Shown here piece after piece: positions 8,010 to 16,119 of a DNA stretch of 64,000 bases. The position numbers were made by a program, and so were the translations under genes. The notes under the pieces were generated by a model. It was not told the DNA's origin, ran no database searches, and saw only the letters and a program-made list of their open reading frames with translations. Position 1 is the first letter of the stretch. Each line of letters begins with the position of its first letter. The stretch comes from Streptococcus sobrinus DSM 20742 = ATCC 33478 (lineage in GTDB: Bacteria > Bacillota > Bacilli > Lactobacillales > Streptococcaceae): assembly GCF_000686605.1 (NCBI RefSeq), contig NZ_JMLC01000001.1, positions 62,001-126,000 of the forward strand. The letters run 5' to 3'.

Positions 8010-8389
8010 TGAAAAAACTAGTCACCAATATCTTTGCGACAACGGGGATTTCTCTCCTACTGACTGCCCTAGTCGCTCTCTTTTTGCGAGCACCTTTTCT
8101 TTATCTGGTCTCAATTTTTCAGATATTACTTACGAATATTCTCATTCATGTGCTTGTCAATCTAGTGAGAAAATTTGAACTGCCAACCATTCTTCGGGTT
8201 GGCTTGGAATTGTTACTTTGTGAAGGTCTTGTCTTTCTGCTTGCTTTAATTTTTCATTGGAACCAGATGGGAAGCTTATTTTTGATTGGGCTGATGACTT
8301 ACCTGCTTTCTCAAGCCCTAGACTTATTGTCATTTAGGCGAGAAGCTAAGGAAATTAATCAGCTAATTCAAAAGCGACAAGGCCATTAA
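8006..8389 (+). CDS. small membrane partner of the LytTR regulator (DUF3021-like)
   Basis: 127 residues with four predicted membrane helices (about 8-28, 34-54, 66-86 and 92-110) and a charged cytoplasmic tail (SFRREAKEINQLIQKRQ). Its ATG overlaps the stop of the regulator gene (ATGA), showing translational coupling. In HdrM and BrsM systems such a protein sequesters the LytTR protein at the membrane. Sequence and context support the same role, but the inducing signal is unknown. Confidence 0.8.
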   Translation: MMKKLVTNIFATTGISLLLTALVALFLRAPFLYLVSIFQILLTNILIHVLVNLVRKFELPTILRVGLELLLCEGLVFLLALIFHWNQMGSLFLIGLMTYLLSQALDLLSFRREAKEINQLIQKRQGH

Positions 8390-8406
8390 AATTTTGGAGG
8401 AAGCCT

Positions 8407-9246
8407 ATGGTTAAAGGTTTGAGGTCTAGACTTTGGTTCATAATTTTCCTTGTCTACGGTCTTTCTTATGTCTGTCGTATTTTTGAGTATCTGGTTTTAC
8501 GGACCGACCAGACTTTCTGGGGTGAAGCCTTTATTCATAAAGTAATCGGCCTGGTAATTCTTTTTGGGATAGCTAAAACTTGTAGCTTCAGCTTACAGGA
8601 CTTGGGCTTTTCTAGAAGGGGATTTTGGAAAAGCTTCTCTCAAGGTTTGTTTTTGGGAATTTTGACCTTCCTTCTGGCATATGCCGTTGAAGTGAGTCTC
8701 TTAATTAGTCAAGGAAAATTTGAGAGTCTAGAAATCTATGTCTCTTCTTTTGCAGTGGACAAAAATGTTGGGCGAGAGACGAGCCTGATTTTCTTTCTGA
8801 TTTGCATAATAGGTAATATTATCAATGTTTTGATGGAAGAAGGTACTTTTCGTGGCCTCTTTCAAAAGGTACTGGAGGGAGCTTACTCTTTTATTTGGGC
8901 AGGAATCTTATCGTCATTTCTCTTTGGCCTTTGGCATTTAATGGGACCTTTGAGGAATTATCTTGATGGGGAAATGACTAGCGGAGGTTTTGTCCTCTAT
9001 AGTCTGATGATGGTAGGAACCTCATTTCTTATTGGTTTTAAATTTGTCCTTATGACTAGGTTGACAGGAAGTCTCTATATGGCTATGGCCAACCATTATT
9101 TCAATGATTTTATTGTCAATATTTTGCATGTTCAATCTCAGACAGGAACTGATCAGTTGATGTTTGTCAGAATTAGTATTGCACAGGGCATTTCTTTTAT
9201 GTTGGTTCTTTTCTGGTATTTGATGAAGAAAAGAGATAGTCGGTAA
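8407..9246 (+). CDS. CPBP-family intramembrane metalloprotease
   Basis: 279 residues with about seven membrane segments and the three CPBP (CAAX/Abi) motifs: EEGTFR (EExxxR), FGLWHL and NHYFND. These give the two Glu, Arg, His and Asn/His residues of the intramembrane active site. Streptococcal members often process or give immunity to bacteriocins. It is 17 bp behind the LytTR membrane partner with AGGAGG-type ribosome site, so it is probably the third gene of that operon and a likely target or effector of the system. Confidence 0.85.
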   Translation: MVKGLRSRLWFIIFLVYGLSYVCRIFEYLVLRTDQTFWGEAFIHKVIGLVILFGIAKTCSFSLQDLGFSRRGFWKSFSQGLFLGILTFLLAYAVEVSLLISQGKFESLEIYVSSFAVDKNVGRETSLIFFLICIIGNIINVLMEEGTFRGLFQKVLEGAYSFIWAGILSSFLFGLWHLMGPLRNYLDGEMTSGGFVLYSLMMVGTSFLIGFKFVLMTRLTGSLYMAMANHYFNDFIVNILHVQSQTGTDQLMFVRISIAQGISFMLVLFWYLMKKRDSR

Positions 9247-9265
9247 AAATTATAAAGGAGACAAA

Positions 9266-10243
9266 ATGAAAATATTAGTAGTCGGCTTAGGCGTTATTGG
9301 GACTAGCTATGGTTACCTCTTTCAAAAGGCAGGACATGAGGTCCAGCACCTCCTGCGTGAGGACAGTCCCAAGCGATCACTGACTAGTTTGTCGGTTCAG
9401 GTCTTGGATGGCCGACAAGATAAGCAAGGACGAGCTTTCAAGGATACTTATCAAATTAAGCCTTGTAACCAAAAAGACTATGATTTTATCTTTGTTAGTG
9501 TTGCTAAGGGTCAGGTCGGGGATGTTATTGACGACCTTGACCGTCTGGCTATCACAGGAAGCTTGATTTTAGCCTGTGGGATCTGGCAAACAAGGGCTGA
9601 GTTGGATCAAGACTTGGGTAATCACGATTATATTTTGGGCTATCCAGTTGCAGGTGGGAATTTGATTGAAAATTGCCTGACCTTCTGCCTTTTTGATCAT
9701 TTTATGCTGGAATCTGAAGAAAAATCTAAGCTTTCAAATTATCAGCAATTGGTTCAAGTCTTTGATGACTGTCAGATTAAACTAGAAGTGCCTGATGATA
9801 TGCTGGAATGGATTTGGTTACACATGGCCATCAATGCCGGTGTTATTGCAGTAGTGGCTAGTTCTGCTAGAACGGGTGAGGGTAAGGCGATAGCAGAAAA
9901 TTTGATGGATTCGAGGAAGCTGCTGGCTCAGGCTGTCAGATGTATTCGAGAAACACTAACCATAGCAGAAGCTAAGGGAGTGAATCTGAAAAATTACGGC
10001 AAGGAGATATGGATTTATCGTATGCCCATCTGCTTATCCTCTCGCTTGATGAAGAGGCTATTTGCCAAGAACCTCTTGAGTCGCAAGATTATGTCCCTGC
10101 ACAGCAATCTGCCTGATCTCCTTTTTATCTGTCAAAAATTCTTTGACCTGGGGAAAAAAAAGGAGATTCCTGCCCCAAACTTTAATCAAGCCTATCTTAC
10201 CTTCTGGGATAAGCTGAAATATCTGGAAAATGAAGAACTCTGA
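9266..10243 (+). CDS. ketopantoate reductase (PanE/ApbA) family oxidoreductase
   Basis: 325 residues. The N-terminal Rossmann domain starts VVGLGVIGTSYG (GxGxxG) and binds NAD(P)H; a helical C-terminal domain follows, with WLHMAINAGVIA where the family has its substrate lysine/asparagine region. True PanE makes pantoate for coenzyme A, but many Firmicute homologues act on other 2-keto acids, so I do not assign panE. The ATG is behind AAAGGAG, 19 bp after the CPBP gene, so it may belong to the same transcript. Confidence 0.75.
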   Translation: MKILVVGLGVIGTSYGYLFQKAGHEVQHLLREDSPKRSLTSLSVQVLDGRQDKQGRAFKDTYQIKPCNQKDYDFIFVSVAKGQVGDVIDDLDRLAITGSLILACGIWQTRAELDQDLGNHDYILGYPVAGGNLIENCLTFCLFDHFMLESEEKSKLSNYQQLVQVFDDCQIKLEVPDDMLEWIWLHMAINAGVIAVVASSARTGEGKAIAENLMDSRKLLAQAVRCIRETLTIAEAKGVNLKNYGKEIWIYRMPICLSSRLMKRLFAKNLLSRKIMSLHSNLPDLLFICQKFFDLGKKKEIPAPNFNQAYLTFWDKLKYLENEEL

Positions 10244-10265
10244 ACTATTTTTGTTCAGAGTTTTT
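10236..10265. terminator. bidirectional terminator between convergent genes
   Basis: AACTCTGAAC/GTTCAGAGTT with T5 on the plus strand. The stem overlaps the last codons of both neighbouring genes. Confidence 0.85.
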
Positions 10266-10640
10266 GTGCTTTTTAATTTCGATGCCCAAGCCAATCAGCC
10301 AGAGCAGGACAAAGGCAAAATTTTCTAGGCTACCGACTAGGTTGCCAGTAGCCGAAGGTTGGGCCAGCCAGCCCATTAGGTGATTGCTGGCAAAGCCAAG
10401 CCCGCCAATCATGACAGAACTAGCACAGACTTTTGTGAAGAAGTAGTCCCTTTTATAAAGGCAAGCAATAAAGATGGGAATGACAGCTAGATTCCAAAAG
10501 GCAATCTCTCTTTGCCAGTCAGGCGCCAGACCAAAGGCCGACTGGGAGCCCAGCAGGTCAGGTCGGAAGAATTGTAAAAAGCTGGCTCCCAGCATGGCCA
10601 AAATCATGAGGATAAAATTGAACCGCAATAATTTATTCAT
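10245..10640 (-). CDS. small four-helix membrane protein
   Basis: 131 residues from ATG 10640, chosen because AAAGGAATTCCC precedes it. The longer upstream frame runs through a structured repeat. There are four hydrophobic segments separated by short charged loops, with a basic tail (EIKKHKNSEQK). Polypeptide families of this size are often annotated as hypothetical membrane proteins; I see no diagnostic motif. It is convergent with the PanE-like gene and shares its terminator. The upstream spacer holds a family-1 repeat. Confidence 0.65.
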   Translation of the reverse strand: MNKLLRFNFILMILAMLGASFLQFFRPDLLGSQSAFGLAPDWQREIAFWNLAVIPIFIACLYKRDYFFTKVCASSVMIGGLGFASNHLMGWLAQPSATGNLVGSLENFAFVLLWLIGLGIEIKKHKNSEQK

Positions 10641-10654
10641 GGGAATTCCTTTCA

Positions 10655-10785
10655 ATAAGTTAAGGGAATAGGCTATTAAAATACCTCTATTCCCTACGGC
10701 AATCACTATGGTGGTTTGCCTCAACTTCTCACTAAGTTGGATAAGCGACCATTATCGGGTCACTTATCCAACTGTCGCAAACGAT
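10655..10785 (+). repeat. family-1 structured repeat (well-preserved copy)
   Basis: A clear branched fold: outer stem AAGTTAAGG/CCTCAACTT, hairpin GGGAATAG/CTATTCCC, hairpin GGCAATCAC-TATG-GTGGTTTGCC. Then comes the hairpin module: CTCACTA, arms AGTTGGATAAG/CTTATCCAACT around CATTATCG, then GTCGCAA. There is no gene here. Confidence 0.75.
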
Positions 10786-10985
10786 ACCACGGAGCAAAGC
10801 CCCCTTCTTGTCCATACAAGAGCCAGCTAACGGTAATCACTAGTCTGATTGCCTAGCTCCCTGGCTAACTTCGACCAGCCAGTATTTTCAACTGTCCGGT
10901 TTTCGTGTCGCCAAGCCGTCAAACAACTCACAGAATTTTAGGGGAATCAACGAAGGTGCTTGCACCTAGGTGATTTCATCTAAAT
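10786..10985. other. gene-free spacer with a decayed repeat
   Basis: A decayed family-1 copy is recognisable at about 10830-10915 (GGTAATCACTAG...GATTGCC, CTGGCTAACTTC, CGTGTCGCC). I see nothing else here except a possible minus-strand hairpin GGTGCTTGCACC before the TetR gene end. Confidence 0.4.
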
Positions 10986-11594
10986 TCACAGAGTTGTAGG
11001 CGTGTTCAATTCTTTAAAGAGGTTGTCAACGAGGCAGTTAATCATAGTTTTGCTGGCCGACTCATAGTGGTGGCCATAATCACTAGCGTGGCTGGCACTC
11101 GATAAGATGATTTCAATTATCACTAGCAGGTCATCAACTGGGACCTTGGTGTCCAAGTTCAGGTCTCCTAGCAGTTTTTGGATGGCCAGTCTATCCTCTT
11201 TTAGCAGGTTATCTCGAAATTCCTTGGGGAGGCGACCAACCATCTTTTCAAATTCTGGTTCAGATAAATTTTCTAACCAAGGGTGGGCCTGGACTTCTTT
11301 GAGGATGATCAAGAGAATTTTCTTGAGCTTGTCTTTCTCAGAAGTGTCTTTTGCTTCAGCTATTTTTCGAGCCTGCTTGATAAGCCTTTCTTGCTCTTGA
11401 TTGATAACATCAACAAAAAGCATTTCTTTGCTAGGATAAAAGTGGTAGAAGGAGCCTTTAGCAATTGTAGCTTCTTGGGCCAGACTGTCAATGGTGATTT
11501 TGCTGGGATTCCCTGTCCTCATTTTTTCCTCAAAGATAGCAATGAGTCTTTGGCGAATTTGTTTTTGTTCTGGAATTGAAAATTTTTTGCCCAT
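10986..11594 (-). CDS. TetR-family transcriptional regulator
   Basis: 202 residues. The N-terminal helix-turn-helix (about 15-60) shows the family pattern ITIDSLAQEATIAKGSFYHF followed by YPSKEMLF. A helical ligand-binding domain follows. The ATG at 11594 follows AGAGGATC. Immediately upstream, TATGAC (11615-11620) and GTCATA (11637-11642) form an inverted repeat that could be its own operator. The nearest divergent gene encodes the CxxCxxCC protein, but a separate -10 lies closer to that gene, so the target is uncertain. Confidence 0.88.
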   Translation of the reverse strand: MGKKFSIPEQKQIRQRLIAIFEEKMRTGNPSKITIDSLAQEATIAKGSFYHFYPSKEMLFVDVINQEQERLIKQARKIAEAKDTSEKDKLKKILLIILKEVQAHPWLENLSEPEFEKMVGRLPKEFRDNLLKEDRLAIQKLLGDLNLDTKVPVDDLLVIIEIILSSASHASDYGHHYESASKTMINCLVDNLFKELNTPTTL

Positions 11595-11614
11595 GAGATC
11601 CTCTCAGAAAATTT

Positions 11615-11642
11615 TATGACTAAAATCAAATAAATGGTCATA
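11615..11642 (-). promoter_or_regulatory. possible TetR autoregulatory inverted repeat
   Basis: TATGAC and GTCATA are separated by 16 bp, directly upstream of the TetR gene and over its probable promoter. The spacing is long for a TetR site, so confidence is low. Confidence 0.35.
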
Positions 11643-11720
11643 ACTATTTTAAAATAGCCCGAGAAAAATGTCAAGCCGACGGGAATCCTCTCAAACCAGC
11701 TTCAAAAGCCAAGGGGGATT

Positions 11721-11729
11721 TGTTATAAT
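11721..11729 (+). promoter_or_regulatory. extended -10 promoter of the CxxCxxCC gene
   Basis: TGTTATAAT (TATAAT 11724-11729), with a weak -35 TTCAAA at 11701-11706 (17-bp spacer). Confidence 0.65.
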
Positions 11730-11756
11730 GACAGTAGGAAAGGTGAGGCGATAGGC

Positions 11757-12248
11757 ATGGCAGTTGATATTGAGCACTATAAGGATTTGGCCCAGCAAAA
11801 GCAGAAGGAGCACCGTAAGTTTTTGGCGGGTTTGAAGAAAAAAGCTCCCAAGAATTTGGACAAGATTGCCCAAGAGATTCACACTGAGGTTTTTCAGGAA
11901 ATTGATTGCACACAATGTGCCAACTGTTGCAAAAGTCTGGGGCCCCTTTTTACGGAGGCCGATATTCAAAGGATTTCCAAGGCCTTCCGCATGAAGCTCT
12001 CAGTCTTTGAGGATACTTATCTGCGAGTCGATGAGGATGGTGACAAGGTCTTCCAATCCATGCCCTGTCCTTTCTTGGGTGAGGATAATCTCTGTTCCAT
12101 CTATGGGATGCGGCCTAAGGCCTGTCGAGAATTTCCCCATACCGACCGCAAGAAAATTTATCAGATCAATCACCTAACCATCCAAAATACCCTAATCTGC
12201 CCAGCGGCCTACCTCTTTGTAGAAAAACTCAAGAAGCGACTAGACTAG
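11757..12248 (+). CDS. YkgJ-family cysteine-cluster protein
   Basis: 163 residues with the metal-binding CxxCxxCC cluster (CTQCANCC, about residue 46-53), then CPFLG, CSIYGMRPKACREFP and a late cysteine (ICPAA), the full zinc/iron-chelating domain pattern. Family members are thought to bind Fe-S or zinc; the exact reaction is not known. It has its own promoter and ends 27 bp before the -35 of the small-RNA candidate. Confidence 0.85.
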   Translation: MAVDIEHYKDLAQQKQKEHRKFLAGLKKKAPKNLDKIAQEIHTEVFQEIDCTQCANCCKSLGPLFTEADIQRISKAFRMKLSVFEDTYLRVDEDGDKVFQSMPCPFLGEDNLCSIYGMRPKACREFPHTDRKKIYQINHLTIQNTLICPAAYLFVEKLKKRLD

Positions 12249-12274
12249 GGACAAAGCAGGGATGAAGGTCGTAT

Positions 12275-12303
12275 TTGACAAAAATTGTTATTAATCCTAT
12301 AAT
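12275..12303 (+). promoter_or_regulatory. perfect consensus promoter without a gene
   Basis: TTGACA (12275-12280), 17-bp spacer, TATAAT (12298-12303): all 12 positions match. No ORF follows; a terminator begins about 26 nt past the expected start site. Confidence 0.85.
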
Positions 12304-12309
12304 GACATT

Positions 12310-12372
12310 ATTAAGATTTGGTTCATTAGAACACCAAAGCCCGTAGGTATCGTTACTACCTGCGGGCTTTTA
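12310..12372 (+). ncRNA. candidate small RNA (about 60 nt)
   Basis: The expected start lies near 12310 and transcription should end in the T run at 12368-12372, giving a transcript of about 63 nt. It has a roughly 25-nt single-stranded 5' part (ATTAAGATTTGGTTCATTAG) and a strong 3' hairpin. The only ATG overlaps the -10/start region and has no ribosome site. Alternatively it is the leftover promoter and attenuator of a deleted gene, since the adjoining operon is decaying. Confidence 0.55.
12336..12372. terminator. strong intrinsic terminator
   Basis: AAAGCCCG.AGGTA/TACCT.CGGGCTTTT hairpin. It works for the small-RNA candidate on the plus strand and, with its A-rich 5' side, for the decayed operon on the minus strand. 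Confidence 0.9.
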
Positions 12373-12378
12373 TCTGCT

Positions 12379-12543
12379 TTAAATTATTGGGTCAATATTA
12401 AGGTCAGGGATGATTCGGGTAAGAAATTGTCTAGTGCGGTCCTCTTTAGGGTGAGTGAAAAATTGTTCTGGTTTTCCCTCTTCAATTACATGACCACTTT
12501 CCATAAAAATAACATGGTTGGCAACATTCCTAGCAAAGGTCAT
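12379..12543 (-). pseudogene. amino-acid ABC transporter ATP-binding protein, C-terminal remnant
   Basis: Only about 54 residues remain (MTFARNVANHVIFMESGHVI...). This is the end of a GlnQ-type polar amino-acid ATPase: the post-H-loop segment and the VIFMESG.VIEEG.PEQFF signature. Walker A, signature and Walker B are absent. The open frame joins directly to the truncated aminotransferase at about 12541-12547, so one deletion removed the end of one gene and the start of the other. It was probably the last gene of the operon encoding the solute-binding protein and permease upstream. Confidence 0.8.
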
Positions 12544-13081
12544 TAGTTGGGTTATGGGGATAGTTTAGAAACATGAGTTTGGTCTGTTCGAGATTTTCTG
12601 AGGTAAAATCATCAAGATTAGGTAGATAATTATTTTCTTCTTTTAAATCCATAGAAATAGATTTTCCCCCAGCCATATGGATACCCGTCTGGTAACCAAA
12701 AAACGAAGGGTTAGGAGTTAATACAGCCTCTCCAGGATTAACCAGAGCCATGGGGAGAGCCGTTAATGCAGAAAGTGAGCCTGAAAAGATTGTAATTTCA
12801 TCCATCGTTAGAGAGGCACCATATTCTTGTTGGTAAAAAGAGATGATGGCCTTCTTTAAACTATCCTTGCCTCCGTATGGGGGATAGCCGTGATTAATTG
12901 GATTAAGAGCAGCTTTTTCGAATGCCTTAAGAATACTTGGAAATGTTGGTAAATCTGGGTTTCCCCGTTCTAAGTTAATAACATTATGACCGGCCGTGGT
13001 CAATTTTTTAATAGCCTCTTGTTGAGAGGCTAGAAAGTGACCATCAGAACTACCCATTCGTTCAGAAGCTTTGATTTTCAT
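12530..13081 (-). pseudogene. class I/II aminotransferase, truncated
   Basis: 183 residues of a protein that should be near 385. The N-terminal half of a PLP fold-type I aminotransferase is present (LERGNPDLPTFP, HGYPPYGGKDSLKKAI, FSGSLSALTALPMAL, YPHNPTN). The PLP-lysine and the C-terminal domain are missing, because the frame runs into ABC-transporter sequence and stops. It begins 1 bp after the dehydrogenase stop, so the two were co-transcribed. It is inactive by any normal standard. Confidence 0.85.
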
Positions 13082-13082
13082 C

Positions 13083-14132
13083 TTAAATCTCCAATTTTTC
13101 TAGAGCAGAAAGAATCTCTTGACTATTGATATTGGGGAAAATAGTCTGTACCCTGATATTATCGGGTTGAGCTATATAATTGGCCATATCTTCCAAATAT
13201 TGACTGTCAAGATAGATATCCTTAATTGTCAAGGGGAGTCCAATCCTTTGGTGATAATCTTCTAGTTCCTTTAGTAGTTCTACTTGATTCCCCTCAAGAT
13301 GTAACTGAAAAAGGTTGCCTAGTGCTACAACTTCGCCATGTGTCTTTTTCTTACCAGTTTGATACTTCATATAGGCATTGTAAAAGGCATGAGCTAATAC
13401 ACTTCGTCCATCTAAGTTTGCTAAACCATCAACGGATGCTGCAATGAGAAAAATGGTGTCCAAAAAATTGATTAGCTGAGTTCTATCTAATTCCCTATAA
13501 TCACCGACTTTGAGTATCTCGTCACGACAGATATCCAAGTATTGTCGTGAAATTGCTGCAGTTACTAAATCTAACTTGTCATCGGTTAGTCGTAAGCGAA
13601 TTTCGTAAAATTTGGCCAGCGTATCGCCAATTCCGGACAAGACATAGGGTTCTGGTGCATTTTGCAATAACTTAGGCTCTAGTAAAACCATAGTAACAGC
13701 TTGACTTTGTCGATGGGCACCAATCATTTCGTGTCCCTGCTCGGAGTAGAGAATACTCTTTGTCGTGAGGGCGGCACAATTGGACGGTAAAGTCGGTATG
13801 TTGATGAGTGCGATACGAAGGTTATCGGCAACAACTTTAGCAGTATCCATAAGCTGTCCACCACCAAAGGCCAAAATGAGGTCATAACCTTTTAAAAGTC
13901 CTGTCAGTCTCTTAATTTCTTTCTTTGTAGCATTGCCAGAAAAAAGAGATAGGGGATAGTTGTCTAAGAAATTGTCTGGCAGGTAGTCTGGGATGATTTC
14001 TCGCACGGTAGTGTCCGTTAAAACTACAGGATTTTGATAGCCATGCTGCTTGATGATTTCTGGTAATTTTTTCAAAATTCCCACTTGGTTAATATATTCA
14101 GCAGGACTTAGTCGTATTAAATGCTCTGTCAT
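13083..14132 (-). CDS. iron-containing alcohol dehydrogenase / glycerol dehydrogenase superfamily
   Basis: 349 residues. NAD-binding GGGQLMDTAKVVAD and PTLPSNCAA lie in the N-terminal half. Metal-binding candidates GIGDTLAKFYE (Asp), LAHAFYNA (His) and KKTHGEVVALG (His) lie in the C-terminal half. The pattern fits the glycerol(-1-phosphate) dehydrogenase/Fe-ADH group; the substrate cannot be told. The ATG abuts the stop of the LanC-like gene with no gap. It is the only intact reading frame of this operon, and base composition looks lower in GC than the flanking core genes. Confidence 0.8.
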   Translation of the reverse strand: MTEHLIRLSPAEYINQVGILKKLPEIIKQHGYQNPVVLTDTTVREIIPDYLPDNFLDNYPLSLFSGNATKKEIKRLTGLLKGYDLILAFGGGQLMDTAKVVADNLRIALINIPTLPSNCAALTTKSILYSEQGHEMIGAHRQSQAVTMVLLEPKLLQNAPEPYVLSGIGDTLAKFYEIRLRLTDDKLDLVTAAISRQYLDICRDEILKVGDYRELDRTQLINFLDTIFLIAASVDGLANLDGRSVLAHAFYNAYMKYQTGKKKTHGEVVALGNLFQLHLEGNQVELLKELEDYHQRIGLPLTIKDIYLDSQYLEDMANYIAQPDNIRVQTIFPNINSQEILSALEKLEI

Positions 14133-15440
14133 CTAATCCACCAAACTTTCTGGGAAAGGGTCATCAACAAAACGTACTGCTTGGAAGTTTCCTTTTAAAA
14201 GGCTGTCCAATTGTAGGAGTGATGCAGCTATCCCTGCCTCACCATCATAGTAGCCGATACCGATCGTTATATTATCAGGTACCTTTCTCTCAAATGCTTG
14301 CTCCCAAAAGACTTTACCATTTGCTTTTTTCGCACGCTCCACTAGAATATTGCCGGTATCTTCAGCTAGCCTGAGATATTTTTCTTCTTGGGTTATAAGA
14401 TAAGCTCCAATGAACAATTGCAAAATTCCAGCAGTTCCACAGTAGTAATTATTAACTTGCCAGTATCCCTCAGATCTTTCATAGGGAGCATTGACTAGAC
14501 TTAAACCATCAACAGATTGTTTGAAATTTTCAAGATATTATTTATTTTTCGTTGTTAGGTAGGCTTGGTAGAAATAACGGGCCACCCCAACAGGTCCACC
14601 ACAGTAGCCAACATAACAAATATGTTCATCATCATCAGGAAGGTAGTGGGGGAGAAGGAGTTTTTCTTTGTCAATGGAGTAATGCTTGTAAAAGTCATCT
14701 ATGCCATTAGCTCCCTCTAAAAATCGTCTTTCACCAGTGTGTTCCCATAATTTTAGTAGGGTATATGCTACCCCGCCAGGACCGAGAGGAAAACCAGTAT
14801 TAAACTTGCCGTGGGGACCTCCAACGTAATCTAAATTTAAGCCAACATAGTAGATCTGCCCCTCAGAATCTACTTGTCTTTTGCTGAGAATGTAATCCCC
14901 AAATCGAACAAGAACTGATTTGGCTTGAGTAATTTCATATTTATCAGCCAATTTTAGTAAGAGTAATGCTGTTCCTGAATCAGCAACGATTCCGATTTGT
15001 TCAGACCAAGCACCGGTTTCTTGACTGTCTAAAACTATTTTATTAAGAATGGTTTTTACGGCATTAAAGAAACGACTATCATCTGATTTATCATAGAGCT
15101 CATCTAAGATAAAGGCTAAACCTCCAAGACCTGTTGTTCTAGCATATTTTGAAAAGGCCTTATCAAGGTGATCATCTTGGTCCAATCGATTAAGGATATG
15201 GAATCCTGCTTTGATGGCTTTCTCATAATAAATGTTATCACCAGTTGATTCGTATAAGTCTAGGAAAAATTTGATGATACCGCTACTGCCAGCATAGAGT
15301 GAAATTGAGTCATAGTATCGCCATTCTCCCTTGAATGCCTGAGAAATGTCCCAATAAATCCCACCGTTTTCTTGAATTTCAAGTTCCTCTAAATAATTTG
15401 CTGCTTCTAAAGCTGTTCTCAAGTAAATAGATTCTGGCAT
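14133..15440 (-). pseudogene. LanC-like protein interrupted by an in-frame TAA
   Basis: Reads as one 435-residue frame with a TAA at 14540-14538 (after TTKNK). Both halves show the alternating helices of the LanC (alpha/alpha)6 barrel, with GGxAGxx-type turns such as GTAGI, GPGGVAYTLLKLWEHTG and YCGGPVGVAR. LanC enzymes cyclise lanthionine peptides using a zinc held by Cys, Cys-His. Here YCGG and YYCGTAG retain cysteines, but the usual CHG histidine is not seen. No lantibiotic precursor or LanB/LanM is nearby. A LanC-fold enzyme acting on the small molecule imported by the transporter is an alternative. Confidence 0.7.
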
Positions 15441-15449
15441 AACCCCTCC

Positions 15450-16101
15450 TTAGTAGAAGTTAACCTTTTCTTCTATAAATTCTTGTATAAGGGAATAAAC
15501 ATAAATGATAAGTACGTAAAGAATCCCCACTGCAAAGTAAACCTCAAAGTATCTAAAATTTGTTGAAGCTATCAATTTACCTTGACCAAACATTTCGGTA
15601 ACCCCAATTGAGAAAGCCAAGGAGGTCTCTTTAAGAAGAGCCGTAAAATTATTTCCTAGGGTTGGTATCATTGTCCGAATAGCCTGGGGAATAATGATTC
15701 TGCGATAAACTTGACTGGTTTTCAAACCGATAGCAAGGCCAGCTTCCAGTTGACCTCTTGGGACAGCATCTAGTGCAGAACGGTAAACCTCGACTGTATA
15801 AGCTTCTTGTTTCAAAGCGAGGCAGATAGTAGCAATAACCGTTGCTGACCAATTATGACCAAGTCCTAAGAGTTGCGGTAAGCCAAAATAGATAACAAAC
15901 AGGATAACAATAGTTGGGAAGCCCCGAAAAATCAATAGATAGAGGCCAATCAACCATTTCAAATATGAAATTCTAGATAAATAAGTTAAAAAGCCACCAA
16001 GAATGAGAGCTAATGCCATGGCAATTAATAGCCATCAAAAGTGTAACCGGAATATAGGCTGCAATTTGTGGAAAAATTTCTATTATATATTTGATATCCA
16101 T
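15450..16101 (-). pseudogene. polar amino-acid ABC transporter permease, frameshifted
   Basis: The start ATG 16101 lies behind AAAGGAG and reads MDIKYIIEIFPQIAAY. The frame is lost at about 16025-16030 (one extra base in ATTAATTGCC), and the rest reads from 16019 to 15450. The repaired protein has about 216 residues, four to five helices and the ABC coupling loop EAGLAIGLKTSQVYRRIIIP (EAA motif). It is the HisM/GlnP type and belongs with the binding protein upstream and the ATPase remnant downstream. Confidence 0.85.
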
Positions 16102-16119
16102 GCCTTAGCTCCTTTAGTC

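Noticed and set aside
10641..10724. Longer N-terminus for the small membrane protein
   Set aside because: The extension is encoded by repeat sequence and lacks a ribosome site; ATG 10640 has AAAGGA.
12302..12346. 14-codon peptide starting inside the small-RNA candidate
   Set aside because: The ATG overlaps the -10/start region, has no ribosome site and ends in the terminator stem.
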